From NCBI GenBank assembly GCA_023897205.1, contig JAHWDD010000004.1, positions 5,270,001 through 5,334,000 of the forward strand: 64,000 bases of DNA, given 5' to 3'. Each line of letters begins with the position of its first letter. Positions within the stretch are counted from its first letter, which is position 1. Positions 34,101 to 43,522 of the stretch are shown piece by piece. The notes beneath the pieces are model-generated. The model had not been told where the DNA came from and did not search any database. It saw only the letters and a list, made by a program, of their open reading frames with translations. The translations under genes were made by a program, and so were the position numbers. This DNA is from Exophiala sp. HKRS030. Lineage: Eukaryota; Ascomycota; Eurotiomycetes; Chaetothyriales; Herpotrichiellaceae.

Positions 34101-36226
34101 TCAAGTACACGTGGGTGATCTGGTCTGAGTGCTGATTCTAGCTCAATCAGTGTCAGAGGATATCTGGAGCATGTCGCCCAACGGAGGATCGCTTGACTCA
34201 GGGAGCGGTCTGTGGGTTTCATCGACTGTGCGAGAGCATCATCCATGCGCTCATAGAGTGGTTCAAGGTCCTCTGGAACATGATTGAGGGCCTCCTCTAC
34301 GTCATCCTCCGTATGACATTGTAGGATTTCGTTCACTACAAGGTGGGCCCACAAGAAGTTACCATCGGCTTTAGCGAGGATTCGTGCACAGATTTCTTGT
34401 TTGAAATTGGAGTCTCCATGCATTGCTTCCATCTCATCTTCGACATACATTCGAAGGTCGTTTTCCGCGTTATCGATCTGGACCGAATGTATCTTCAATC
34501 CTTTACCAAGTTTTTCAAGGGCGACGCTGATGGTCTGAGTTCTTCTGCTGATCAGCAAAAATCGCAAAGGCACCTTTGAACTTGACAAGTCCATGAACAG
34601 TTTCAGCAGGAGGGAAGCTGAATCTGATTCGTCAATACCATCCACAACAACGAATACGGGGTCGTGGATAGTCGTCTTCAGAAGCGCCCCAACGAAAAGT
34701 TGTTGCCAAATGAGCCGCGGTGCAGTCTTCCGAACATTGAGACCATTATCAAAAAGCCGCACCAGGCGTCTCCGATACTCTGGGATTTCGGACGCAAGTT
34801 GCCAGGCTATGGACAACAAGAACGACGTCAGATTGTTTTTGACCTGGTTTCCAAATCGGAAAAAATAGAAGGCATTTATCATTCCATACTGTTGCAGCGT
34901 CGATACCAAGAACGAAGCAACAACAGACTTCCCAGAACCGGGCTTCCCCGAGAGCCAGAGAATGAGCGGTTCCGATGATCGAAGCTCTAAGAACGACGAG
35001 ACCTCTGGTGCTTCCAGGATCCACGAGCACGATCCTGTCAGTCGTTTGTCGGCAAAATATTCCAGATCGTCGATTGGTGTGTCTGGATGATTCATCGCCT
35101 CCGAAAGTTCGTCCAGTTCAAAGGACACTGCATCCTCCTCAGGAGGAGGTTGGGCTATCCGCACAGGAGACATACACTTCGCAATCAGATACTTGATTGT
35201 ATCACGGATGATTACATAATTTGGGTCTTCCTGACTTGAGAATTTGCACACATCATGATGGTCGGCGGTGAGAGGAGTGCAGATCTCGTCGGGATAACCC
35301 AAAGTCGAAGAATCTCTTTGCAGGACATTAACCCAAACCCCAGCGATTTTGGTTGGTTGTGTTTCATAGAAGGAGAACAGCTCTACCCTGGCTACGAGGT
35401 TGCGAAACTGATCATTGATCTCAAGCAGTGCTGGTGAATTTGCCCTTAGTTCCGCAATATACTCCTTTCGGGAGAACGTCAGGACGCAGGCTGAGAGCAG
35501 CGTATTCAGTGTTTCTGCCAGATCCGAACCTCGGTGCGGAGTTGAAAGAAATACAATGGCAGAGATTGAGTCCACGATGTCACCATAATTTGGGTCATTT
35601 TGTCCTAGGATAAGAGCCTTTTTGACCACTAAGCCACCCATGGAGTGCGCGACGAAGATAAGAGGCACTCTGCCAATGTTGAGCGGAATTTCCCCTTTGC
35701 CTGTCGCAAATCGCAGGTGGAACAGCAATTCTTTCGCAAAATCTGAGATATTAAGAACATTTTTCCTACCAGACAAAGAGAGAAAATGTGCGTTGTAACC
35801 AAACGAGGAGATCCGTGCAGAAGAGATCACATTTTCTCGAGAAAGCCATTCCAAAGGCCAGAATAGTATTGGATCGCGATTCTTACACCATGTCTGCCTA
35901 CTGCTACCACCAAGTCCATGAACAAATACAATGTCCGCACATGGTGTACTTTTCGGTTCGTGAAGGACGGTGAGGCCTAGAGGATCAAGCCGCCGATCTC
36001 TGGAATGTGAGCCGTCGTCTCTGCCTGGACTTCTGTTTGTCGACCTGCGGTGGGCAAAGCCTTGGAGGCCGCTCGTGGGTTGCTTTCCAATTACGACTCT
36101 TTGTGAATCGTCTGTTGATTCGACTTTGAACGTGGGCGGAGGCAAAGGATCTCCAAGGTGCTGATGTGATGTTTCTCCAGATGTCCTCTGCCAGCGAGGC
36201 ATGTTACTCTTCTCCCTCGTAAACAT
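31178..36226 (-). CDS. NLR-like receptor: SesB-type alpha/beta hydrolase, NACHT NTPase, WD40 repeats
   Basis: A 1682-residue intronless STAND protein. Residues 1-80 are basic and disordered. A SesB/PGAP1-like alpha/beta hydrolase follows (about 85-350), with HGLGG oxyanion region near 103, nucleophile elbow AHSMGG (Ser195), STPHRGSD and a likely catalytic His in ADHHDV (323/324). A NACHT NTPase follows, with Walker A GKPGSGKS (427-434), Walker B VVVDGIDE (526-533) and an LLISRR sensor strand. A helical spacer leads to a WD40-type C-terminus from about residue 960, with units such as TKVWDTRTGR, LRVWDFEHF and ISVFDTES. The repeats are diverged, not near-identical. In fungi this architecture belongs to NLRs implicated in heterokaryon incompatibility and innate immunity: ligand sensing by WD40, oligomerisation by NACHT, execution by the lipase-like domain. 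The frame extends upstream through a TTG at 36325, but the first ATG is at 36226 and is used here. Confidence 0.92.
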   Translation of the reverse strand: MFTREKSNMPRWQRTSGETSHQHLGDPLPPPTFKVESTDDSQRVVIGKQPTSGLQGFAHRRSTNRSPGRDDGSHSRDRRLDPLGLTVLHEPKSTPCADIVFVHGLGGSSRQTWCKNRDPILFWPLEWLSRENVISSARISSFGYNAHFLSLSGRKNVLNISDFAKELLFHLRFATGKGEIPLNIGRVPLIFVAHSMGGLVVKKALILGQNDPNYGDIVDSISAIVFLSTPHRGSDLAETLNTLLSACVLTFSRKEYIAELRANSPALLEINDQFRNLVARVELFSFYETQPTKIAGVWVNVLQRDSSTLGYPDEICTPLTADHHDVCKFSSQEDPNYVIIRDTIKYLIAKCMSPVRIAQPPPEEDAVSFELDELSEAMNHPDTPIDDLEYFADKRLTGSCSWILEAPEVSSFLELRSSEPLILWLSGKPGSGKSVVASFLVSTLQQYGMINAFYFFRFGNQVKNNLTSFLLSIAWQLASEIPEYRRRLVRLFDNGLNVRKTAPRLIWQQLFVGALLKTTIHDPVFVVVDGIDESDSASLLLKLFMDLSSSKVPLRFLLISRRTQTISVALEKLGKGLKIHSVQIDNAENDLRMYVEDEMEAMHGDSNFKQEICARILAKADGNFLWAHLVVNEILQCHTEDDVEEALNHVPEDLEPLYERMDDALAQSMKPTDRSLSQAILRWATCSRYPLTLIELESALRPDHPRVLDLEHTIRTVCGEFVIVDKRAHVTMIHSSARDFLMTKSDLNFYVNPPETHHALFTKCMHALSGTRSRGDVFRSNDDSPGLEFLKGPFSKGTRMEPESRSLLTYAATSWPHHLAASNSWADQESLILLSRFLQSQNILNWIFVLATTGRLRVLVQASKVMMDFLKDSDKLDSARSPLTHRLKEKSTVAEWSNDLVRVVGKFGSQLIHYPKTIFHLIPAFCPANSIIYRQFAQRSAVEVPVITGLSNAEWDDCLAKFTTPGSSMALKITTLDRYFSILTSDGTLRLYHTSTCDEARIFKHGERVLTMAFNTSGDRLATYGILNTKVWDTRTGRHLFSVVNPQRVKALTIIFSPNDELIFTCSDDRLVRSCNITEWQDGWDIVHDVFGNEIAEKSRYTSPQKVSFNAECSMVAIAFRGHALMVWSLNEPRPWLVGRCEGERERTSGSHGVGAATRSKVLGAHALCWNPMTGHVLGISNEGYIFKWHPFDQDYATSITRATNIKCSADGRYFVTSSRNGILRVWDFEHFTPIYKLSYAASVQDFAIDRNDIRIYDIRDKFCNVWEPSAVMQLLNSDERASETTSTYDSSLHTTSLAETMVDALEPVTTLSICSAHNLYAVGTDEGRISVFDTESRHLAELSERFMTIEHICWSEDGSMIASVDLSRSLSIDQITRRADGYANVNLFMATLPDSVHQILFDRTGLTLVVSTTSSIIFYSIVAQAIANKIPDTRRRKWINHPNSEDLLIGFSCDDIAVYRWSDGSLVMQKAHSIPSMGDSFFELRPEYVKRRPSESYPMTPGEITKLISKVLVSTDGQIVLVEISESTSQGRRRKQCVLMEMDSVTNDSEITAHTVPAEIRAALEVSLGFLNGDIDRIQPRRPSTLSHQRTRSSSSNVHLRHTIHDEHVIVFIDREFWVCTASITGDQVGTKIRRRFFLPRDWVNLDWLELATLTKDGKILCPRNGEVAVISNAFGGEWPD

Positions 36227-37161
36227 GGTGGACGGGTTCGATGCCAATGGTAGATAACTTCTGTAAGGATTGATGGGTATGAAGGCAAAACATTGCGAAC
36301 TTGTGTTGCCCTGTGTGTACCGCAAGTCGAGGAGTAGGCAACATCAAGCGCCCGTAACAAGAAGCCCGTGGTGGTAAGGTACGGGCTTACTTTGTACCAC
36401 AGATGCTCTAACTAACTTAGTGTCGTCTAAGGAGCTGATTGTCCTTCGGCCTACGAGCCGGTACTCGGAGGAAATTTATGCAAGAGCTTTTGTGTTATGC
36501 CCAGCGTACTCCAACAGCAAGGCAAACTCCTGATAGGTAGAGAAACACATCATCAGTCCCAAGGAAGCGAGATAGCATGCGTGCTGCCCGAGAGAGGTGC
36601 CACAACATGCATTGAACCGATTGCAGTATCTTTGGAGTGCGGGACTGGCAACGTCTACCGAACCATTTCGACTCTAGTTGAATTGCATGAAGAACATCTG
36701 GCGTCCGGGCGTCTCCAAAGCTTCGTTTATTGGGCATGCTCAACTTTGCCGTTGGAGGAGAAGCAAGTTCCTAGCTAGCGCCGGGAAAGGGCAGGGATTG
36801 ATTCCAAGACTTGTCGTATGACACGCTGGTGCATGCACTCTTGCTCTGGACACCCAAGTGGTCTCTATCTTGATGACACCCCACCCCATTGCTGATGATT
36901 TGAAGGACAAGGTGAAAATGTCCAAATTAGTGGGAATTGCGACGAAACCCAGCGTGATTAGAAAAGCCGACGCACTACCCACATTGCAATACTGCAATGA
37001 TCACTCGACGTCCCCGATTCTTTGCTTTACTGCCAAAGACTGGATTCCTGTGCTCATGGTCTCGCAAGCGACTATCTGCTTGTCTTATCTGAGATTTCGT
37101 GCGGCGACGCTCTAATATCTCAAGGTAAAGCCAAAAAAAAGGGGGGGGCTGCCGCATAGCG
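36227..37161. other. Divergent region between the NLR and the kinase-like gene
   Basis: No gene supported. It ends with an A8 run directly followed by a G8 run (37133-37148), 13 bases before the next start codon. Confidence 0.5.
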
Positions 37162-38414
37162 ATGGCTGCCAGTCAATTGCCTTTGGAGGAAAGTGATTTC
37201 GAACTTGACGAAAGTATTCTCGACGGTGAGTTTGCAAGTCTGACCCATGGGATTCCAAGAATATTACTAACTCGAGCTTACAAAAGTGCTCCCACGAGGC
37301 TGTAAGGTATCAGAGGCAACCAGCTACAGCACGGCCGCCTGGACCAAGGCTGCAAGAGTGACAGTCAGTTTAGAAGACGGATCGTCCAAGTCGTATTTCC
37401 TGAAGGTGCCGCCATCTTGCTGTGAAGCTGCGGCTCAATTGAAGTTCTGATGACTGAAAATTCGTGTTAGCGCGCGACTGGAGACCACGGAAAGCTGATG
37501 CTGGAAGGAGAATTCACATCGCTTAAGGCCATCCACGATGTGGTTCCCGCATTCGTGCCTGAGCCATACGCAATGGGCAAGTCGACGGGGACGGTACCGG
37601 ATACCTATTTCTTGTTGATGGAATTTCTCGAATTGAGTCCCGACCTGCCAGATCCGGCTGAATTTTGCCAAAGGTTGGCTGAGATGCACCGCAAGAGTGT
37701 TTCTCCCACTGGGAAGTTTGGGTTTCCAGTCATCACATGCCAAGGGCCACACGACCAGAACACCGAGTGGACGGATGACTGGTGCACATTCTACACCCGA
37801 TTGCTGACGCAGTACTTTGAAACCGAAATTAAGAACAATGGGCCTTCAGAAGAATACCAGAGCACGTTTGAGGTGTTCAGAGCCCATGTGATTCCTCTAA
37901 TCCTGAAGCCTTTACAGGCTGAAGGACGTATCTTGAAACCCTGTCTGCTGCATGGCGACCTTTGGGAAGGTAACTGTTCCACGAATCTCGAGACCAATGA
38001 GCCGGTGACGTTTGATGCGGCATCATTTTATGGACACAACGAACTCGACCTTGCCATGTGGCGCCGGGATATCAGTCGATTTAGCAAGTCTTACTTTCGA
38101 CAATACTTGCGTCACATGCCACCGAGCGAGCCACGCCATCAGTGGGACGACCGAAACCGACTTTATGCCATTACCTATGAGATTGCGCATTCCAACGCAT
38201 GGCCTGCGTCTTGCTTGGACCAGCGGCAGATGTAAGTTCATCCTTGGAACACCTGCGATTTCATAATTGGCTGATCAACAGTAGCATCTTGGAATCCATG
38301 CGCTTCTTGATGGCCAAGTACTACAAATCCACTGCAGTCGAGGATCCTGACGGGATCGAGGCAGGCATCGGGAATTTGAACCTGCAACAGGCGCAGAGTA
38401 GTGTAGAGACCTAA
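37162..38414 (+). CDS. Protein-kinase-like small-molecule kinase (fructosamine kinase / APH type)
   Basis: Member of the fructosamine/ketosamine-3-kinase branch of the protein-kinase-like fold. Exons 37162-37225, 37287-37405, 37471-38231 and 38282-38414 give 358 residues. Seen directly: an N-lobe strand SYFLK with the ATP-binding Lys, then a DHGKLMLEGEF helix with a Glu that would pair with it, YFLLMEFLEL hinge, the catalytic HGDLWEGN (His222, Asp224) and a metal-binding FDAASFYGHNELDLAMW (Asp243). The HGDLWxGN and D-x-A/P-x-x-Y-G-x-x-E-x-D-L combination is typical of fructosamine kinases, which phosphorylate glycated amines and lead to deglycation; many fungal paralogs have unknown substrates. 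The terminal exon is short and its tail, NLNLQQAQSSVET, is not conserved in the family as far as I know. Divergent from the NLR gene. Confidence 0.85.
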
Positions 38415-38913
38415 TTAATGTAAAGAAAAATGATGTCCATTTAGACCTTGCTAAGCCAGGGGAGACGCGCGAGTAGCCGTAAACTTTGCGGGACGGAAGG
38501 TGGGGGAACCGTTCAGGTGGGCAGGCGGTAGGCGGTAGGCAGGTGCGAGTGTGCCAGGACAAGTAAGAGACTGCGCGCCTACCAGATAATACCTTCTCAA
38601 CCTAACTTAGTAACTTCATGGTTAGCCTCAGGCTGTGTAAGGGGAGGAATAAGCTCCAAAGTTCAACGTGAGGAAGAAACTCTGGGAGTGCGTGCTCAAA
38701 TAACCACTTCACCTAGAGTCAGCATTCAAACGGACGTATTCACATTGACTCAACTATCCCCACGACATATGCAAGACTTGGAGAGTGCTGAGAACCATTG
38801 TGACTAACCAGTCTTCCTCTCATTTCTACTGCCCCCCCCTAACTATGTTCACTGAGTTTCCTCAACTCCTATAATTCAAAAGGTCACATACGAGCTTGGG
38901 CATTCCGATTTAG
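38415..38913. other. Tandem intergenic region, upstream of the second MFS gene
   Basis: No gene supported. A C8 run at 38832-38839 lies about 75 bases before the MFS start. Confidence 0.5.
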
Positions 38914-40591
38914 ATGGCCACCAAAGATGTTGAACTGTCCCAACCCAGCCAATCGTCGAACTGTCCTTCCATTGCGGTAGAACTCGACATCTCCAAGCAA
39001 GGTGAAGTAAGTGATGGTCAGATCTCTCTCTCTCTCTCCCGCCCGCTCGCCCCGGGCCCTCCTTTCTCTGTTCCATCTCTAGCACCTAACATCTGACAAT
39101 CAGGAGAAAAAGCTGACTCTAGAGCTTGTTTAGTCACAGACAGAATATGGAGCTGCCTCTCAGCAGCATGCTAGATATACAGAGTTCTCTGCGTCAGAAA
39201 AACGACTTATTGTCGCCTTGGTGTCCCTGGCTGGCGTTTTCTCTGCCTTCACGGCCTTTGTCTACTTTCCAGCACTTCCCGACATAGCCAACACCATCTC
39301 CGTTTCAATAGAATTGATGAACATCACTGTCACGGCTTACCTCGTTGTCCAAGGGGTTATTCCGTCTATCCTTGATGAACTCTCAGATACCCAAGGTCGC
39401 CGCATAGTATACCTTGGAGCTTTTACCCTCTACTGCGTTGCCAGTCTCGGTCTGGCCTATCAAAACTCCTATGCTGCACTTCTTGTCCTTCGAATGCTGC
39501 AAAGCGCTGGTGCATCGGGTACTGTCGCGCTGGCGTACGGCGTCATTGCAGATATTGCACCTCCTCACGAGCGTGGAGGCTATGTCGGAACAGCACATGT
39601 GGGATGGTACGCCGCGCCGAGTCTCGGTCCTGTGATTGGGGGCTTGCTCGCGCAATACGCCGGATGGAGATGGATTTTTCGATTCCTTGCTATTCTCTCC
39701 GGTATCGTTTTAGGTCTATTCGTTGTCCTGTTGCCCGAGACGAGTCGAAAAGTCGTCGGCAACGGCAGTTTACAACCCACAGGACTTAGCCAGTCTCTGA
39801 TAATCCTCCGCAAACAACGCCGTAACCCAGAACTGTTCCAAGAATCAATGCGGAGAGCGAAATTAAGGGCCCCGAACCCTCTGAGATGCCTCAAGATGGT
39901 GCTACACAAAAATACCTCCCTACTCCTCATCGCTAACGCAATATTCTACCTACAGTACTCTTGCGTGCAAGCATCACTAGCACCGTTGCTTCAGGATATA
40001 TACGGCCTATCCACACTACAATCAGGTTTGTGCTATTTAACCTACGGCGTCCCAGGGAGCCTTGCTTCCTATGCAGTTGGACGTATTGCCAATCACGACT
40101 ACAGAGCAACAGCCAAGTCACACAATCTTACCATCAACAGAACCAAAGGCGACGACATCAAGAACTTCCCTATCGAAAAAGCACGCCTTCGGACGATTTG
40201 GTTCTATATTGTAATTGCTTCGGCGGCCACCATAGGATATGGTTGGGCTCTAGAAACTCGAACTCACCTAGCCGTGCCTCTAGTGACCCAAGTTCTAACT
40301 GGTTTGACCGTCACCGGAATCTTCAATGCCACCAACACGTTGATCGTGGACCTGTACTCACACGAAGCAATGACAGCAAGTGCAGCGGTCAGCATCACTC
40401 GATGTCTTGTTGCAGCTGGTGGTGTCTCGATCTTGCAACCACTATTTGATTCTGTTGGTGTGGGGTGGGCATTCACCATCATTGGGGTTTTGTGTTATCT
40501 CACCATTCCCATGTTGTGGGTTCTACGAACGTTTGGCTGGAAATGGAGACTTGCGGCTGCTGGGACGACCACCTCCAGCATTTTGCAATGA
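38914..40591 (+). CDS. MFS drug:H+ antiporter, DHA1/QDR-like (514 aa)
   Basis: Predicted plasma-membrane multidrug antiporter of the 12-TM DHA1 group. Exon 1 (38914-39006) encodes a short acidic cytosolic head. A 133-nt intron with a CT-rich tract ends in TAGTCACAG, and exon 2 (39140-40591) starts TEYGAASQQHARYTEF. TM1 begins after SASEKRLIVALVSLAG, with FVYFPALPDIA, a typical QDR/DHA1 start. The loop after TM2 has DTQGRRIVYL, the MFS motif A in a derived form. TM5 has GWYAAPSLGPVIGGLLAQYAGWRWIF, the antiporter motif C with flanking GWRW. An earlier acceptor at about 39104 was rejected because it runs into a TAG. A basic central loop (RKQRRNPELFQESMRRAKLR) separates the halves. The last 14 residues are Thr/Ser-rich. 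Substrate unknown. Confidence 0.88.
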
Positions 40592-41457
40592 GATTTGCCC
40601 CTGAACCATTCTGTCCTTCTCGGTCATGGCTATCTGGGACAAGTAGACCTCTGCATGGATTTCAGATCGTCAGCCAGTGAAGCAAGTCTCTGATGCACGA
40701 GCCTTGGATAACCTAATTTGAGTTCTTGCTACTATATCTTATATCTGACTGTCAGTTCATTCTATGGTAGCTATCTAGTTTTATATAACTACAGCAAAGC
40801 GCTAGTAATGCCAACTAGACTGTTCAAAATGCCATTCCTTAGGCAAAGTGCCATAGCTATAAATCCATCGTCATCGTCATCGTCATCATCAGGCTCCTCC
40901 CGTCGCTAATGGAACCCTTCCAGGCTTCCACAGGAAACAATTCATCCTGATACACCATAACTTGCTCCCTTGCCCCGGCACTACCATCATGACGGATCCT
41001 TAAGAGAGGCCTGTCGGACATGATCTCTCCCTGGCAGATGAGAGCCAACATAATATTCCTTACGCCCTGCCATCCGTCCCATCATACACGACGTTATCCA
41101 AGCAATCCCACCCTTTTTGCCGTCCGCCCTGACTGTACCTCCCCATTCTAGGCCCTGATGACACATAATCATCCACAGACCCAGAGCTGTAATGGTGCCC
41201 AGGTATATCGTACACCTTCCCGTCAAATGGGATTGGCCAAGTAATAGCCACGGTATCTGACCTGCGCCCGAAGTCGCAAGACCTTACGCCCATGGATCCG
41301 CAGCTTGCCATGCTTAACCAACCCCCGTTGATTCATCTCTCCCTGCATGAATTCCCATTCCTCGTTGATTCTGATTCTTGGTGTTGTCGAGACCATTACC
41401 CTTCCGGCACAAGTGTACCCGTCGTCCCTGCCGCATTGACTCGCTTTACTTCGGAAA
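40592..41457. other. Convergent 3' region between the MFS and MOG1 genes
   Basis: Contains a short (TCATCG)n-like patch at about 40868-40888 and otherwise no supported gene. Confidence 0.5.
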
Positions 41458-42566
41458 TCAAGCGTCACCAAAAAGACCGAAATCCGTCACATCCAGCGAC
41501 TCGACGACCCGCTGCAGCAATTCCGCAGCGAATCTCTCCTCCTGCCTGACGGCGCTGTCATCATTGCCATCACCTTCGCCTCCCGCAGAAACACCGGCAC
41601 CGGCACCTGTGCTAGTGCTGCTGCTGCTGCTGCTCATCTCCTTCGTTGGCACATTGATGCGCACGCACAGGTCGGTTTCGTACCTCTGCAGCCGCACCAG
41701 GAGCTGGAGTTGATGGACGAGCGAACTCTGCTGCGATGTTGGTCCGGGATTCTGCGATGCTGGGTGTTGAGTGCTGCCGCTGCTGTCGTTATTGCTATGG
41801 TTACCCCGTCGAGAAGGCTCGTAGCTCACAATAGTCCCGGGCAAGACATAAGCCGGGAACGATGCGAGGCTGGGCTTTCCCAGCACCACGAGGCGCGGCA
41901 AGGGGAGTGGTGCGGCGAGCGTGTCTGGCGCGGCGATCACGTCGGTGAAATGGTGCGTTGCGGCGGCTAGGTCGGCTGGGAGGGATGGGATGAGGTTGGG
42001 GTTCGGATTTGTGTTGTCGACGGCGATGTCTTGCGTCGTCACGTACGCGTTGATCTCGAAGATGATCGACGTTAGTGTCGTGGGGGACAGGAACACTTCT
42101 TGGTGGTCGGGGATCTGGCGTAGATCGCTGCGCGGGTAGGACAAAGGTGTGGTTAGTCTGGTTGTAATCCATAGAATGGGGGGTTCAAGAGTGTAACAAA
42201 GGCGACATCCATATGATCGGTATTGACGGGGAAGTTTGAGCATATATGCAAAGCGGCCATGCGCAGTGATCCATCGGATGTAAGACTCGATTGTGGTCGG
42301 AGCGTGCAGCAAATGGATCTTTCTGCGATCTCTGCCTGCTGCTCGACTGTCTCCCATCCTACGCCAGATGAAATAGGCAACAAGCCATGTCAAGATCACC
42401 GAGCGATCTTACTCGAGCCTCAGGGTTTCCACCAGCCAGAAGACACAAAGACGCACATACTGTTCAATGGCGTGAAAAGGAAAAGGGCAATTGTTTGAAC
42501 ATACCTGGAATCGATCAAGTCGACGGGCAAATCGACGGTCATGGCACCGCCATAAAGTTCTCGCAT
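41458..42566 (-). CDS. MOG1: Ran guanine-nucleotide-release factor MOG1
   Basis: Mog1 binds Ran/Gsp1 and stimulates nucleotide release in nuclear transport. Exon 1 (42566-42505) encodes MRELYGGAMTVDLPVDLIDS and is joined across a 377-nt intron to DLRQIPDHQEVFLS (exon 2, 42127-41458), together the hallmark of the family; total 243 residues. The core continues with SIIFEINAYV, a VVLGKPSL strand and LVRLQRYETDLCVRINVP near the C-terminus. Two insertions are lineage-type low complexity: an SNNDSSGSTQHPAS loop and a SSSSSTSTGAGAGVSAGG stretch just before the last helix. The intron is unusually long for this window and its right part is open in the same frame (an ATG at 42399), so gene finders may start the protein inside it and lose exon 1. 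Convergent with the MFS gene. Confidence 0.9.
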
Positions 42567-43522
42567 ACCGTAGGGGCTGCCATCTTTTCACACAGAAAAG
42601 CCTCCTGCTGAGTTTCTGATTGCTTTCTTGAAAAACTATGTTTTGTACCTCACGATCTCGCACCTGGCAATGAATGACACCAGATGTAGGTCAGGGCAGA
42701 CTCTTGATATTTAGAACTTGCAATTGATATGTCGAAATGCAAGGGTGTGATCCTGAATGACGGTATGGGTAGAGATATCAAAGTTGCGTTTCCTAAAGTG
42801 GCCTGAGTGCAAGAAATGTGAGTCTTGGAAATTTATATTCAACTGAAGGTGCGCAGTACTAGGCACCACACCCGACAAACTACAACACGTCTGCTGCCTA
42901 AAACCAGTGCACTAAGGCTACGATAATTGGCTCATAACTATTGATCATATCATCAGAGACTGAGAGAAGTGATGTTCTCTCATTGGGAGGATATGTTGGA
43001 CGATACTCTGCACACTTGTACTGTCGTGCGACATTCTCAGTCTGTGCCATGAGAATCGCCAAGACTCCCACGGGTGATGCTGGCGATGTGTTGGGTCAAC
43101 TACAACGTACATACTTTCGTATATCTAATGTCATATATATATCATGAGATCTCCACCCTGGATGGGCTTTATCATGACCTTATGCCTTCAATGATGCAGT
43201 TGGGAGATGCCACCATCCTAACACGGCGTCTTCCTCCAGCACCTTGGTAATCATGTCTTGGAGGAAAACGTGAATGCAAGACTTTGACAATAAACTCGCC
43301 ATCTGGGGAATTTTGATGTTTCGATATTTTACTATTTCCGACTGTAATAGAGACTAAACCAAGTAATTCGAGCTCCCGCTAGACTCCAAGAATGCTCGAT
43401 ATTACATACTCCCAGTTGGAGCTTCAACGCCCAATCAGAGACTGGAGGTAAGTTTTTCACCAATACCCATATTGTTCTGTCCACCAACACCAACAGCGCC
43501 TATTCTCGTCGTTCCTATCTAT
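42567..43522. other. Intergenic, MOG1 upstream and GH72 3' region
   Basis: No gene supported; an AT-rich (TA)n patch is seen at 43130-43143. Confidence 0.5.

Noticed and set aside
36227..36325. N-terminal extension of the NLR from a TTG codon
   Set aside because: No ATG in the extension; the first ATG at 36226 is the plausible fungal start.
39007..39105. Earlier acceptor for the second MFS gene intron (CTGACAATCAG)
   Set aside because: Exon reading from it hits an in-frame TAG within ten codons.
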